A stretch of 14,133 bases of DNA from Pseudomonadota bacterium (GTDB taxonomy: Bacteria; Pseudomonadota; Gammaproteobacteria; Burkholderiales; Thiobacillaceae): assembly GCA_021836225.1 (NCBI GenBank), contig JAKBJA010000152.1, forward strand, positions 1-14,133, written 5' to 3'. The number at the start of each line of letters is the position of its first letter. The stretch's first letter is position 1. Positions 7,834-14,133 of the stretch are shown here, piece after piece. Position numbers and translations under genes: made by a program. The notes under the pieces were generated by a model. The model worked only from the letters and a program-made list of their open reading frames with translations, was not told the origin of the DNA and made no database searches.

Positions 7834-8580
7834 TCAGTGGACTTGGGTTGCAAAGCGCGAATTGATCATCAGGCAATCAAACTCAATGACCTGCATCGAC
7901 CTTGTGCGGTTGACCGGATACAGGCCGACAATGCTGAAGCCGAGGGCTTCCAGATGGCTGATCATCTCCCGCCAGGTCGGCTGCCCCTCGTAAAGCGGGA
8001 TGACTGATACCTCGCACAGAACTGCCGCACAATCCTGCATCACCGGCAGGCCGCCATTGATGACTTCCATGTCGAACCCTTGCGTATCCAGCTTCAGAAA
8101 AAAGGGCACGTCCGGCCTATTGGTTTTGATGAAATCCGTCAGGGTTTGTACTGGAACCTGGACGGTGCACTGTGAGGATGCCCCCGGGAAGAGCGCTTGC
8201 GCATCCTGCGATATTTTCAGAAATGAGGAAAAATCCGTGCTGACAGATACATTCAACTCCAATGTCGACGGCTCGGCACCGAGTGCGCAAGGAAACACTT
8301 TCCAGTGCGCATCCGTTTTAGCACGTTCAGCAAGTATCTCTGCCAATTCTGGAATCGGCTCGAAGGAAAGTATGTCGCCTGCGAAGCCCACCTCAAAGCG
8401 GAGAAAGTCATGGAATTGCCCCTTGTTCGCCCCGACATCGAAAACTGTTGCAGGATTAATCTGGTCAATAAGGCCTTCCAGATCGGGGCGCAAGCCGGCC
8501 TTGTAAGCCCGATCACAGGCGCTGAGTTCCAGACCGAATTGTCGGAAACCACGTTTGAGCCAGCGTTTCATCAACTCCAT
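7834..8580 (-). CDS. FkbM family methyltransferase
   Basis: A 248-residue class I SAM-dependent methyltransferase of the FkbM (Methyltransf_21) type. The SAM-binding motif 'VFDVGANKGQF' lies at 46-56, the acidic post-strand-2 motif 'LSFEPIPE' at 71-78 and the family motif 'FFLKLDTQGFDMEVINGG' at 160-177. In polysaccharide clusters such enzymes usually O-methylate a sugar, which can cap the chain or mask an epitope; that role is inferred. An AGGGGA ribosome-binding site lies 7 nt upstream of the ATG. The gene follows a 58-nt gap after wzy and directly abuts the GT14 gene, suggesting the methylated residue may be the one placed by its neighbour. Length is normal and no key motif is missing. Confidence 0.93.
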   Translation of the reverse strand: MELMKRWLKRGFRQFGLELSACDRAYKAGLRPDLEGLIDQINPATVFDVGANKGQFHDFLRFEVGFAGDILSFEPIPELAEILAERAKTDAHWKVFPCALGAEPSTLELNVSVSTDFSSFLKISQDAQALFPGASSQCTVQVPVQTLTDFIKTNRPDVPFFLKLDTQGFDMEVINGGLPVMQDCAAVLCEVSVIPLYEGQPTWREMISHLEALGFSIVGLYPVNRTRSMQVIEFDCLMINSRFATQVH

Positions 8581-8603
8581 TTAATGTTCCCCTGCACCTT
8601 TGA

Positions 8604-8619
8604 GCCTGGCTTACCAGGC
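8604..8619 (-). repeat. Small inverted repeat between wzy and the FkbM gene
   Basis: A perfect 6-bp stem (GCCTGG / CCAGGC) with a 4-nt TAAG loop lies in the 58-nt gap between the wzy stop and the methyltransferase start. No T-run follows it on the transcribed strand, so it is not a convincing intrinsic terminator. It might act as a weak attenuator or mRNA-processing hairpin. Confidence 0.35.
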
Positions 8620-8638
8620 AGATTAAAAGACATCAGGG

Positions 8639-10039
8639 TTACCCCCGAATGAATTCGCCCGATCTGGCTGTATTTTTCGTATAAGTTTGTAAGGCCGTCG
8701 ATGGGGCCTGTCCGGGAATGGCCACCTCATTTTTCCAAGTGGCCCGGTCTTTCATGATTGCACCGAGCAGCAGCCCCAAGAAAATCGCGTGGTCGTAGCT
8801 CGCCCCATACGGGATGTAATACAACAGCAGTGCAGCCAATATCGCCAGAAGAAGCGGCGCATAGGAGTCGCCCGCAGCCAGTTGCCGGCGCAACGCTCCT
8901 GCCGCATGCCACATCACCCACAAGAAAGCAGCCAAGCCAATCAAGCCGCCCCGGTAAAGCAATTGCACATAGTAATTATGTGGCTGATAGGTCACCGCCT
9001 TTTGCGCGAAATCGGAGGTATATCGCTCGTAGCCGCCGCCGAAAGGCTTGCCGATCAAATACGTGGACGGTGAACCAGAACCTGCCCAGTCCTTCAATAA
9101 CGCGACCCAGCTCGTGACCCGACCACCGTAGAAAGTCCCACCACTACTGACCGCGCGTTCCGCCTGCGACTGGATCGAGCCCGACACGCCTTGCAAACTG
9201 GTTGCCATCACCCCCACCAGAACAACCAACCCGATACCCGCCACCACCATTTTCATGCCCACGCCGGCGCGCGCCTTCGACAGCACAAACGCCAGCATCC
9301 CTACTCCGCCGAGACTCGCCACCCATACCGTGCGGTGTTGCAAGACCAATACAAAAGCCGCGAAAAGTATGGCCAATGGCCAATAGCCCCCCTTGGAATG
9401 ATCTGTCGCTGCGTAAAAAATCGAGGTCAGCATGACCATGGCGATTACAAATGTGGGTGGCGACCAAAGCACCCGGAACGGCACCCCGGTGGTGACGAAG
9501 TCATCGACCTCCCTGGCGAAGCGCCAGTCGATCGCGCTCCCCACCCAGCGATACACTGCCACCGCCATTAGGCCAAAGGCGATCAATTGCACAGCCAGCA
9601 AAAGCCTGCGGATAAATCGTTCGTCCTGGGTAAAAGTCGCAAGATAAGCCGCCCCTGCCCAGGCGGAAAAGTGCGGCCGGTAGTCGACCCCCGCGCCAGT
9701 ACCGTGCATGGCGAGGCCCCATGTAAACAGCGCGAATTGCACCGCGCCAAACACCCACCATGCCAGCGGCATCTGGTTGCCCTTGCCCATGAACAACACA
9801 CGGAACAACAGCCCTCCTGCGGTAATGCCGGCAAACGCATCACTTGGATAAATCCACAAGCCGAGATGGAGGGCCAGCGGGTGAATGGAAGCCGCCTCGG
9901 CCACCATCGCCACACCGAGCAGCATAATCATCACCCAAGGCGAACGGGTGGAAAGAACCTGAAGCGTCACCAGCAAAAGCGCGAAGCCCATCGCGATCAG
10001 ATATGGTGCGGCGAAGAAGATGTAGCTCAAAACCAGCAT
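8639..10039 (-). CDS. wzy: Wzy-type polysaccharide polymerase / O-antigen ligase family protein
   Basis: A 466-residue multi-spanning inner-membrane protein with about ten or more hydrophobic segments. The O-antigen ligase/polymerase signature is present: 'LQHRTVW' (233-239) at the end of a membrane helix, then a periplasmic loop with 'GGRVTSWVALLKDW' (305-318), 'LIGKPFGGGYERY' (328-340) and 'YQPHNYYVQLLYRGGLIGL' (351-369), which is the PHN motif of the Wzy_C region. It should polymerise flipped repeat units on undecaprenyl pyrophosphate at the periplasmic face. The last ~35 residues form a hydrophilic, presumably cytoplasmic tail. It starts 9 nt after the acyltransferase stop. With wzx in the same locus, polymerase is more likely than ligase, but the families cannot be separated by sequence alone. 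Confidence 0.85.
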   Translation of the reverse strand: MLVLSYIFFAAPYLIAMGFALLLVTLQVLSTRSPWVMIMLLGVAMVAEAASIHPLALHLGLWIYPSDAFAGITAGGLLFRVLFMGKGNQMPLAWWVFGAVQFALFTWGLAMHGTGAGVDYRPHFSAWAGAAYLATFTQDERFIRRLLLAVQLIAFGLMAVAVYRWVGSAIDWRFAREVDDFVTTGVPFRVLWSPPTFVIAMVMLTSIFYAATDHSKGGYWPLAILFAAFVLVLQHRTVWVASLGGVGMLAFVLSKARAGVGMKMVVAGIGLVVLVGVMATSLQGVSGSIQSQAERAVSSGGTFYGGRVTSWVALLKDWAGSGSPSTYLIGKPFGGGYERYTSDFAQKAVTYQPHNYYVQLLYRGGLIGLAAFLWVMWHAAGALRRQLAAGDSYAPLLLAILAALLLYYIPYGASYDHAIFLGLLLGAIMKDRATWKNEVAIPGQAPSTALQTYTKNTARSGEFIRG

Positions 10040-10048
10040 AAAAATAGC

Positions 10049-10654
10049 CTAAGGTTTAAGACTGCGAATCACGCGAGCAGGGTTGCCCGCGCAAACCGAA
10101 TAGGCGGGGATATCGCGGGTGACAATGGAGCCCGCGCCCACCACTGACCCCTCACCGACCGTAACGCCGCGCAAAATAATTGCCCGCGCACCCACAAAAA
10201 CGTCATCTCCGATTTCAACTGGTTCGGCCTGAGCGTCCAGTTCGCTTCGATAGCGACGGCCTTCATACGCAATGGGATGAAAATCGGTATCCGTGATCAT
10301 GACGTCCGCCCCAAAAAGGCAGCGTTCGCCAATCCGTACCGAACGGGCAGCGCAGATGGTGGTTCCGCTTAAACCACTATCCGTGCCAATAGCGAGTGTT
10401 GCGCCCGTCCTGAGCGTCCGCAAAATCACAGGTCTGGCCACGCCCAGTGCGGTAAAGCGGGAACTTGAACAAAGATTTACACGATCACCAAGTGTAACTA
10501 CCGACCCTGGATACCGAGTGATGATAGGAACTCCGTGCAGACTTAGATGCTGTCCAACTTGAATTCCCTGCAAGGTAAAAAGCAAACGCGCACGCGCCAA
10601 CCAGATCACTTTTCGCAGGTAGCCAGGATAGCGCCAAAGTTGAATGATCTTCAT
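10049..10654 (-). CDS. Hexapeptide-repeat (left-handed beta-helix) acyltransferase
   Basis: A 201-residue protein of the maltose/galactoside acetyltransferase-like group. The C-terminal two thirds are irregular hexapeptide repeats, such as '[15 protein letters not shown]' (106-120) and '[33 protein letters not shown]' within 146-178. A 'TDFHP' catalytic-His motif (His126) sits in the extruding loop, and the family ending '[12 protein letters not shown]' (185-196) is present. The first ~40 residues are basic and amphipathic and may contact the membrane. It likely transfers an acetyl group from acetyl-CoA to a sugar hydroxyl of the repeat unit in the cytoplasm. Its ATG overlaps the upstream GT4 stop by 4 nt, so the modified sugar may be the one added by that enzyme (inference). 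Confidence 0.92.
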   Translation of the reverse strand: MKIIQLWRYPGYLRKVIWLARARLLFTLQGIQVGQHLSLHGVPIITRYPGSVVTLGDRVNLCSSSRFTALGVARPVILRTLRTGATLAIGTDSGLSGTTICAARSVRIGERCLFGADVMITDTDFHPIAYEGRRYRSELDAQAEPVEIGDDVFVGARAIILRGVTVGEGSVVGAGSIVTRDIPAYSVCAGNPARVIRSLKP

Positions 10655-11862
10655 AAAGCCAACCCATCTTGCGTTTGCTTCCAGTAAAGCTGTTCGTAGG
10701 CTTCCACCACGCTTTCGACATTAAAGCCTTTACGTGCACGTGCAATACACCTTTGGCGATAATTCTGGTAAGACTTTGGATCGAGCAAATCGGTTAGCCC
10801 TGCACATATGGCATTCGCGCGTCTGACATCGGTCAAGATTCCGCCACCGTCGATCACCCACGGCACTGCTCCGCTTTGCTCCCCCCCAATCACCGGCACG
10901 CCTAGAGCCATCGCCTCGGCAATCGACATGCCGAAGGTTTCTTCCAGCGAAGGGTGAATCATCGCGTCGGCATCTGAAATCTGGCGCAGCAACTCGGTGT
11001 GCGGCAGGCTTCCAACAAATTCGATGCCTTCACTCATTCCCTGTGCGATGGCCCACCGCTGTGCCGTTTCGCCTTGACCGTAATCGGCTCCAAACAGACG
11101 AAGCCGCGCCTGTGGGCAAGTCTTCCGGAAACGGAAAAAGGCCTTCAGTGCCGGGATGGGGTTTTTCAATTGACCCCAGCCATTGGCGACCATCACGATA
11201 ACCGGTGCTTCCGGGTTCGGTAGCCGATTCGGCGTTATCGGTCTTTGGGTAAGCTCTGGGGATAAAGGGTTGGGAATGATATGAATTGGAGATCGGGTAA
11301 TGGGCTGGACAGCATCTCTGAGATAGGGCGACACTGCGGTTACACAGCTCGCACGCTCAAGGCAACGGCGCGCCATGAAGTAGCGCACAAGCCGGTAGGC
11401 ATTGGGCATGTAACGCATCACGGCCTGCGGAGCATCGTGACAGGTGACCACATGCGGCAAGCCCGATGCCAGCGCGGCAAGTCCGAACTCGTATGTCCAG
11501 TGGGCGTGTATGACATCCGGCCTTGCTTCCTGCATGGCACGGGTTAGCGCCAGGCGTTCGTACCGGAAGGCATCTGCCGCACGACCGGGGAACCCGCCAA
11601 CGGGAAAGAAAGCGCGCGGTCGCACGGGAGCATAGTAAATGGTGAATTTCGCGCCTTGTCCTATATGACTCGTGTGCTTGGGCAGCGGCAACCCACTGCT
11701 GGTGGTGAAAGCGGTAACCCGGTGGCCCCGCGCAATCAGGCCATCGATCAGAGTACCGATCAGGGGCGCGCCACCATAGCCATGCGGCAGCCTTGCAGTA
11801 TCGTCATCCAGCAAATGGACGACATACTCGGTGGCGATGGGGGCGGCGATTCCAATATGCAT
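10651..11862 (-). CDS. Glycosyltransferase family 4
   Basis: A 403-residue GT-B enzyme. It has a glycine-rich acceptor loop '[14 protein letters not shown]' (25-38), '[16 protein letters not shown]' (116-131), the inter-domain '[13 protein letters not shown]' (173-185), '[15 protein letters not shown]' (221-235), and the full EX7E motif with Glu308 and Glu316 in '[20 protein letters not shown]' (306-325). It should transfer a sugar with retention of configuration during repeat-unit assembly at the cytoplasmic membrane. A gap of 125 nt separates it from wzx upstream, and I see no strong Shine-Dalgarno site before the ATG. The 3' end overlaps the acyltransferase start by 4 nt. Sugar specificity is unknown. 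Confidence 0.93.
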   Translation of the reverse strand: MHIGIAAPIATEYVVHLLDDDTARLPHGYGGAPLIGTLIDGLIARGHRVTAFTTSSGLPLPKHTSHIGQGAKFTIYYAPVRPRAFFPVGGFPGRAADAFRYERLALTRAMQEARPDVIHAHWTYEFGLAALASGLPHVVTCHDAPQAVMRYMPNAYRLVRYFMARRCLERASCVTAVSPYLRDAVQPITRSPIHIIPNPLSPELTQRPITPNRLPNPEAPVIVMVANGWGQLKNPIPALKAFFRFRKTCPQARLRLFGADYGQGETAQRWAIAQGMSEGIEFVGSLPHTELLRQISDADAMIHPSLEETFGMSIAEAMALGVPVIGGEQSGAVPWVIDGGGILTDVRRANAICAGLTDLLDPKSYQNYRQRCIARARKGFNVESVVEAYEQLYWKQTQDGLAL

Positions 11863-11987
11863 GGTTCAGACCGTTAAAGTTCTGGGTATGCAAACGGGGC
11901 GCGAGGCATGCCATGCCATGCAGGAAACCAGCCGAACCTGACCGCAAAGACCACTCGTTGATAAAGAAAGCAACGACCACCCAGTAT
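11863..11987. other. Gap between wzx and the next GT4 gene
   Basis: 125 bp with no recognisable gene. It contains a short tandem of CATGC units around 11922-11937, embedding the palindrome GGCATGCC. I found no terminator-like hairpin with a T-run and no clear promoter. The minus-strand frame that reads through it is the overlapping shadow of the wzx end. Confidence 0.4.
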
Positions 11988-13529
11988 TCATGACGCATTT
12001 GAACTGGACAGATGCGCCACGAAACGGCGCAGCAAAGGCTGTCTGTGCACGATGGAGAGCCCATCGAGCAAACACGCAACTAGCCAGCCGAGGCGTTTAT
12101 CGAGGCAAAGGCCCGGCAGACCAACGATCAACGCTCCACAAACAACTGCGATGCCACCCATGACGAGAACGAGTCGGGCTATCGGGGCAAGCGCGTCAAT
12201 TGCAGAAAGTGCATGCTCAATACCAAAGGCAGCAAAGGCCGCAGCGACGGCGAGCACGAAGCCGCCGCGCAGGGCGCCCAGAATGTCGGCAAGCGAGACG
12301 CCGATGCGGCTCGCCAACGCCAGGGTCATGCCCACGAAGCGCCCGATGAATGCGCCGCATAGCACCCATGCCAGGACTTCGAGGCTGTATGTCGATGCGA
12401 CAAACAAGGCGACCACCAACAGCAGCGCGGTGGCGGCCTGCACGTTGAGCTCGGCGAGCGGTTCGCCTTTACCACCAAGCATGGGTCCGGCTATGGCCAT
12501 GAGGCTGTGAGGAATCATGGCCAGCGCGAGGGGGGCAAGCAGCGGCTGAGCGACAGCCCATTTGGCGCCGAGCAGGGCTTCGACAACGAGCGGGGAAACG
12601 GCGGCGGCGCCACCAAACAGGGGCATGGCGACAAAACCCACGCCGGACAGGGCGGTGAGATAGGCGCGGCGCAGTGCGACGGGATTGTCCTGGGCGCGGG
12701 CGCTGGCGGGGAAAAGGACAGTTTGCAGATTGGTGACGAGGTGACTGGCCGGTGTGCGTACCAGGTTGTTGGTGACGGCGAACGCGCCCAGGGATGCCGG
12801 GCCAAAAACACGACCGACAACAAAATGCGTGGCATTGTCGATTACCCAGTTGATGAGATAGGTGACCATGATGATGCCGCCAAAACTGCCGAGCTTCTGT
12901 AGTCTTAACGGGTTGCCCCACGCCAGACTGCCGCGCGCAGCGAGATTCATGGCGATGCATCCTGTGAGGTTTTGCGCATACCAGGCGGCCACGAGGCTCC
13001 ATACGCCGCCGCCCGCGAGCGCGACACCAATGCCGACAAAGATATAGCCAAAAATATACGAACCGAGGCCGATGAGGGTGAGCGCGCGAAATTGCAGTTC
13101 ACGCCTGAGCATGGCGGCGGGCGGGATGCTGAGGGCGCTGACGATGAGACTGGGCGCAATGGCCTGCAATACGTGTGTAGCCTGGGGCGCATCAAACAGG
13201 CTTGCGGCGATCCATTCGGCCAGCACGAAGAGCAGACCACTGACGATCACCGCCACAAGGAGCAAACGGCTGACAGCGCCGCCCAACTGGGCGCGACTCA
13301 GGGAAGCGGCTTGTACCAGCGCCGCGCTCAGCCCCATTTCGGTTGCCAGGGCGACGAATGAAATCAGCAACAGCGCGTAGGCGAACAGGCCGGTGGGCTC
13401 GGGGCCGAGCAAACGCGCCAGCACAACAAGGCTGACGAACTGCGCCAGCGCTCGCCCGATGGTGCCGAGGTAATTCCACTTGACCGCTCGCAGGCTGCGT
13501 TCGGTAAGGTTTTTTTCGTGTTCAGACAT
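11988..13529 (-). CDS. wzx: Wzx-type polysaccharide flippase (WzxC-like, MOP superfamily)
   Basis: A 513-residue integral membrane protein with about 12-14 hydrophobic segments, the expected size for a Wzx/PST transporter. It opens with 'RSLRAVKWNYLGTIGRALAQ', very like the start of WzxC-type proteins, and then 'VLARLLGPEPTGLFAYALL', the classic first-helix motif of polysaccharide exporters. Later segments such as 'VFGPASLGAFAVTNNLVRTP' also fit the family. It should flip the undecaprenyl-linked repeat unit across the inner membrane. I chose the ATG at 13529 because the protein then begins like its relatives; an in-frame ATG at 13556 would add nine residues, and neither has a strong ribosome-binding site. 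It follows a nearly 400-bp gap and may begin a transcription unit. Confidence 0.9.
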   Translation of the reverse strand: MSEHEKNLTERSLRAVKWNYLGTIGRALAQFVSLVVLARLLGPEPTGLFAYALLLISFVALATEMGLSAALVQAASLSRAQLGGAVSRLLLVAVIVSGLLFVLAEWIAASLFDAPQATHVLQAIAPSLIVSALSIPPAAMLRRELQFRALTLIGLGSYIFGYIFVGIGVALAGGGVWSLVAAWYAQNLTGCIAMNLAARGSLAWGNPLRLQKLGSFGGIIMVTYLINWVIDNATHFVVGRVFGPASLGAFAVTNNLVRTPASHLVTNLQTVLFPASARAQDNPVALRRAYLTALSGVGFVAMPLFGGAAAVSPLVVEALLGAKWAVAQPLLAPLALAMIPHSLMAIAGPMLGGKGEPLAELNVQAATALLLVVALFVASTYSLEVLAWVLCGAFIGRFVGMTLALASRIGVSLADILGALRGGFVLAVAAAFAAFGIEHALSAIDALAPIARLVLVMGGIAVVCGALIVGLPGLCLDKRLGWLVACLLDGLSIVHRQPLLRRFVAHLSSSNAS

Positions 13530-13842
13530 ACCCGGCCCAAGGTATCTGACGAACATGCCAAGGCTTTGTCAGCGCCCCAGCATGCTGACAGTTTTTAAGG
13601 CGTTGCGCAGCGAGTTTGGATACGTGTTCTATGTATCCCCTCTCGGTATGCGCAATCCGGTAAATGGGCAGTTCGTGTCCAACGTGCCCCGGGGGAACAA
13701 CAAAGCCAATTTCCTCAACATCAAATTCCGTGGTCCGCGAGCACGCAATGACGGCGATGTATCCAGGTTTGAAGCCGACACTTGTGGCCATCGTCAACGT
13801 GGGCCAGCGCATGCCAGTGAGGATTTTGGCGACGGGGCTCAT
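13522..13842 (-). CDS. Doubtful small ORF in the fcl-wzx gap
   Basis: A 106-codon open frame that fills most of the gap and overlaps the preferred wzx start by 8 nt, the same kind of overlap seen between the last two genes of the cluster. The predicted product has no family I recognise, no signal peptide and no membrane segment. It has a central 'EFDVEEIGFVVPPGHVGHEL' stretch and a basic C-terminal part. Against it: no ribosome-binding site precedes the ATG, codons such as GGA, ATA and AGG look more frequent than in neighbouring genes, and a competing 153-codon frame exists on the plus strand. It may be an unknown small gene, a decayed remnant, or chance. I assign no function. Confidence 0.22.
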   Translation of the reverse strand: MSPVAKILTGMRWPTLTMATSVGFKPGYIAVIACSRTTEFDVEEIGFVVPPGHVGHELPIYRIAHTERGYIEHVSKLAAQRLKNCQHAGALTKPWHVRQIPWAGYV

Positions 13843-13921
13843 GTCAGGTGGCGGGCGACGGGCAGACTGGCGAACGAGGGTTGCATCCCCCTACGGGCAC
13901 GGCAGAGGGTGGGCATCATGG
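13557..13921. other. Noncoding or unassigned gap between fcl and wzx
   Basis: About 365 bp (390 bp if wzx starts at 13529) without a recognisable gene, in a locus where most neighbours overlap. It contains the doubtful small ORF and the inverted repeat upstream of wzx. A TTGACG hexamer on the minus strand near 13807 lacks a good -10 box at the right distance, so I call no promoter. The region could hold the promoter of the wzx-to-GT26 operon or the remains of a lost gene. Confidence 0.45.
13567..13590. repeat. Perfect 7-bp inverted repeat upstream of wzx
   Basis: TGTCAGC and GCTGACA face each other across a 10-nt loop, 38-61 nt upstream of the preferred wzx start. On the plus strand it is followed by GTTTTT (13591-13596), so it resembles a weak intrinsic terminator for rightward transcription. 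For the leftward operon it has no T-run and would instead be an operator or 5'-leader hairpin. Which role applies, if any, is not shown by the sequence. Confidence 0.45.
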
Positions 13922-14133
13922 TCATGTATTGGCCGCAATGAAATCCGCATACGCGGCAGCCAGCCCGCGCTCCATGGGAGTACTTGCGCGCCATCCCATG
14001 GCATTTAGCCGCCCCACGTCCATCAACTTCCTCGGTGTGCCATCGGGCTTGCTGGCGTCGAACACGATCTCGCCCTGGTAGCCCACCACGCCTTTCACCG
14101 TTTCGGCCAGTTCGCGAATGGTAAGGTCGTGGC
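13922..14133 (-). CDS. fcl: GDP-L-fucose synthase, C-terminal fragment
   Basis: The last ~70 codons of a gene entering from the right edge and ending at TGA (13922-13924). The translation reads 'HDLTIRELAETVKGVVGYQG', then 'IVFDASKPDGTPRKLMDVGRL' with one extra step to 'MGWRASTPMERGL'. This is the diagnostic C-terminus of GDP-4-keto-6-deoxymannose epimerase/reductase (Fcl, WcaG), including the 'DGTPRKL.D' substrate-domain motif. The enzyme makes GDP-L-fucose from the product of GMD in the cytoplasm and points to fucose, or a close relative, in the polymer. The catalytic Ser-Tyr-Lys part lies outside the window. The gene runs in the same direction as the rest of the cluster, but the following gap may separate the transcripts. 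Confidence 0.9.
   Translation of the reverse strand, partial: HDLTIRELAETVKGVVGYQGEIVFDASKPDGTPRKLMDVGRLNAMGWRASTPMERGLAAAYADFIAANT

Noticed and set aside
8604..8619. Intrinsic terminator between wzy and the FkbM gene
   Set aside because: The stem is only 6 bp and no T-run follows on the transcribed strand, so I list it only as an inverted repeat.
12052..12902. Plus-strand frames opposite wzx
   Set aside because: Their composition (Ala, Pro, Arg, Gly, Thr) mirrors a hydrophobic membrane protein read backwards, and no domain is evident.
13770..13815. Sigma70 promoter using TTGACG in the fcl-wzx gap
   Set aside because: No good -10 hexamer lies 16-18 nt downstream; the nearest TATA-like sequence is too far away.
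13480..13941. A 153-codon plus-strand frame covering the fcl-wzx gap
   Set aside because: It starts inside wzx on the opposite strand, is interrupted in sense by nothing recognisable, and matches no family I know. It cannot be excluded entirely, but it has less support than the minus-strand frame.
1..14133. Mobile element, CRISPR array or RNA gene
   Set aside because: I found no transposase or integrase frame, no regularly spaced repeats and no tRNA- or rRNA-like stretch on either strand.

Overview
The window is a stretch of a Wzx/Wzy-type surface polysaccharide (exopolysaccharide or O-antigen-like) biosynthesis locus. Essentially every supported gene lies on the minus strand, so transcription runs from right to left. 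The fairly GC-rich composition, Shine-Dalgarno sites with a 7-nt spacer and the protein families present suggest a Gram-negative proteobacterium. A betaproteobacterium is my best guess, but nothing in the window fixes the taxon. I see no tRNA, rRNA, CRISPR array, insertion sequence or integrase.

Layout in transcription order: (1) at the right edge, the last ~70 codons of a GDP-L-fucose synthase (fcl/wcaG), a nucleotide-sugar supply gene. (2) A gap of nearly 400 bp without a recognisable gene, holding a small doubtful ORF and a perfect 7-bp inverted repeat just upstream of the next gene. (3) A WzxC-like flippase. (4) A 125-bp gap, then a GT4 glycosyltransferase, a hexapeptide acyltransferase and a Wzy/O-antigen-ligase-like polymerase. 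(5) After a 58-bp gap with a small hairpin, an FkbM methyltransferase, a core-2/I-branching (GT14) glycosyltransferase, a GT2 glycosyltransferase and an exported GH39-like glycoside hydrolase. (6) Four consecutive GT4 glycosyltransferases. (7) At the left edge, the start of a WecG/TagA/CpsF (GT26) glycosyltransferase.

From FkbM to the left edge, neighbouring genes overlap, abut or are only 3 nt apart (ATGA overlaps of 4 nt, overlaps of 8, 13 and 19 nt, or direct abutment). That is the signature of one translationally coupled operon.

Inferred pathway: fucose or a related GDP-sugar is supplied by fcl. Up to eight glycosyltransferases build an undecaprenyl-linked repeat unit on the cytoplasmic face, which may be acetylated and methylated. 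Wzx flips it and Wzy polymerises it. The exported hydrolase probably trims, releases or edits the polymer in the periplasm, as PslG does for Psl in Pseudomonas aeruginosa. The priming transferase, the Wza/Wzc export machinery and gmd are not in this window.

Points most worth a second look are the hydrolase embedded among the transferases, two GT4 proteins with altered catalytic-region Glu motifs, the GT14-FkbM pair, and the unexplained gap with a dyad in front of wzx.
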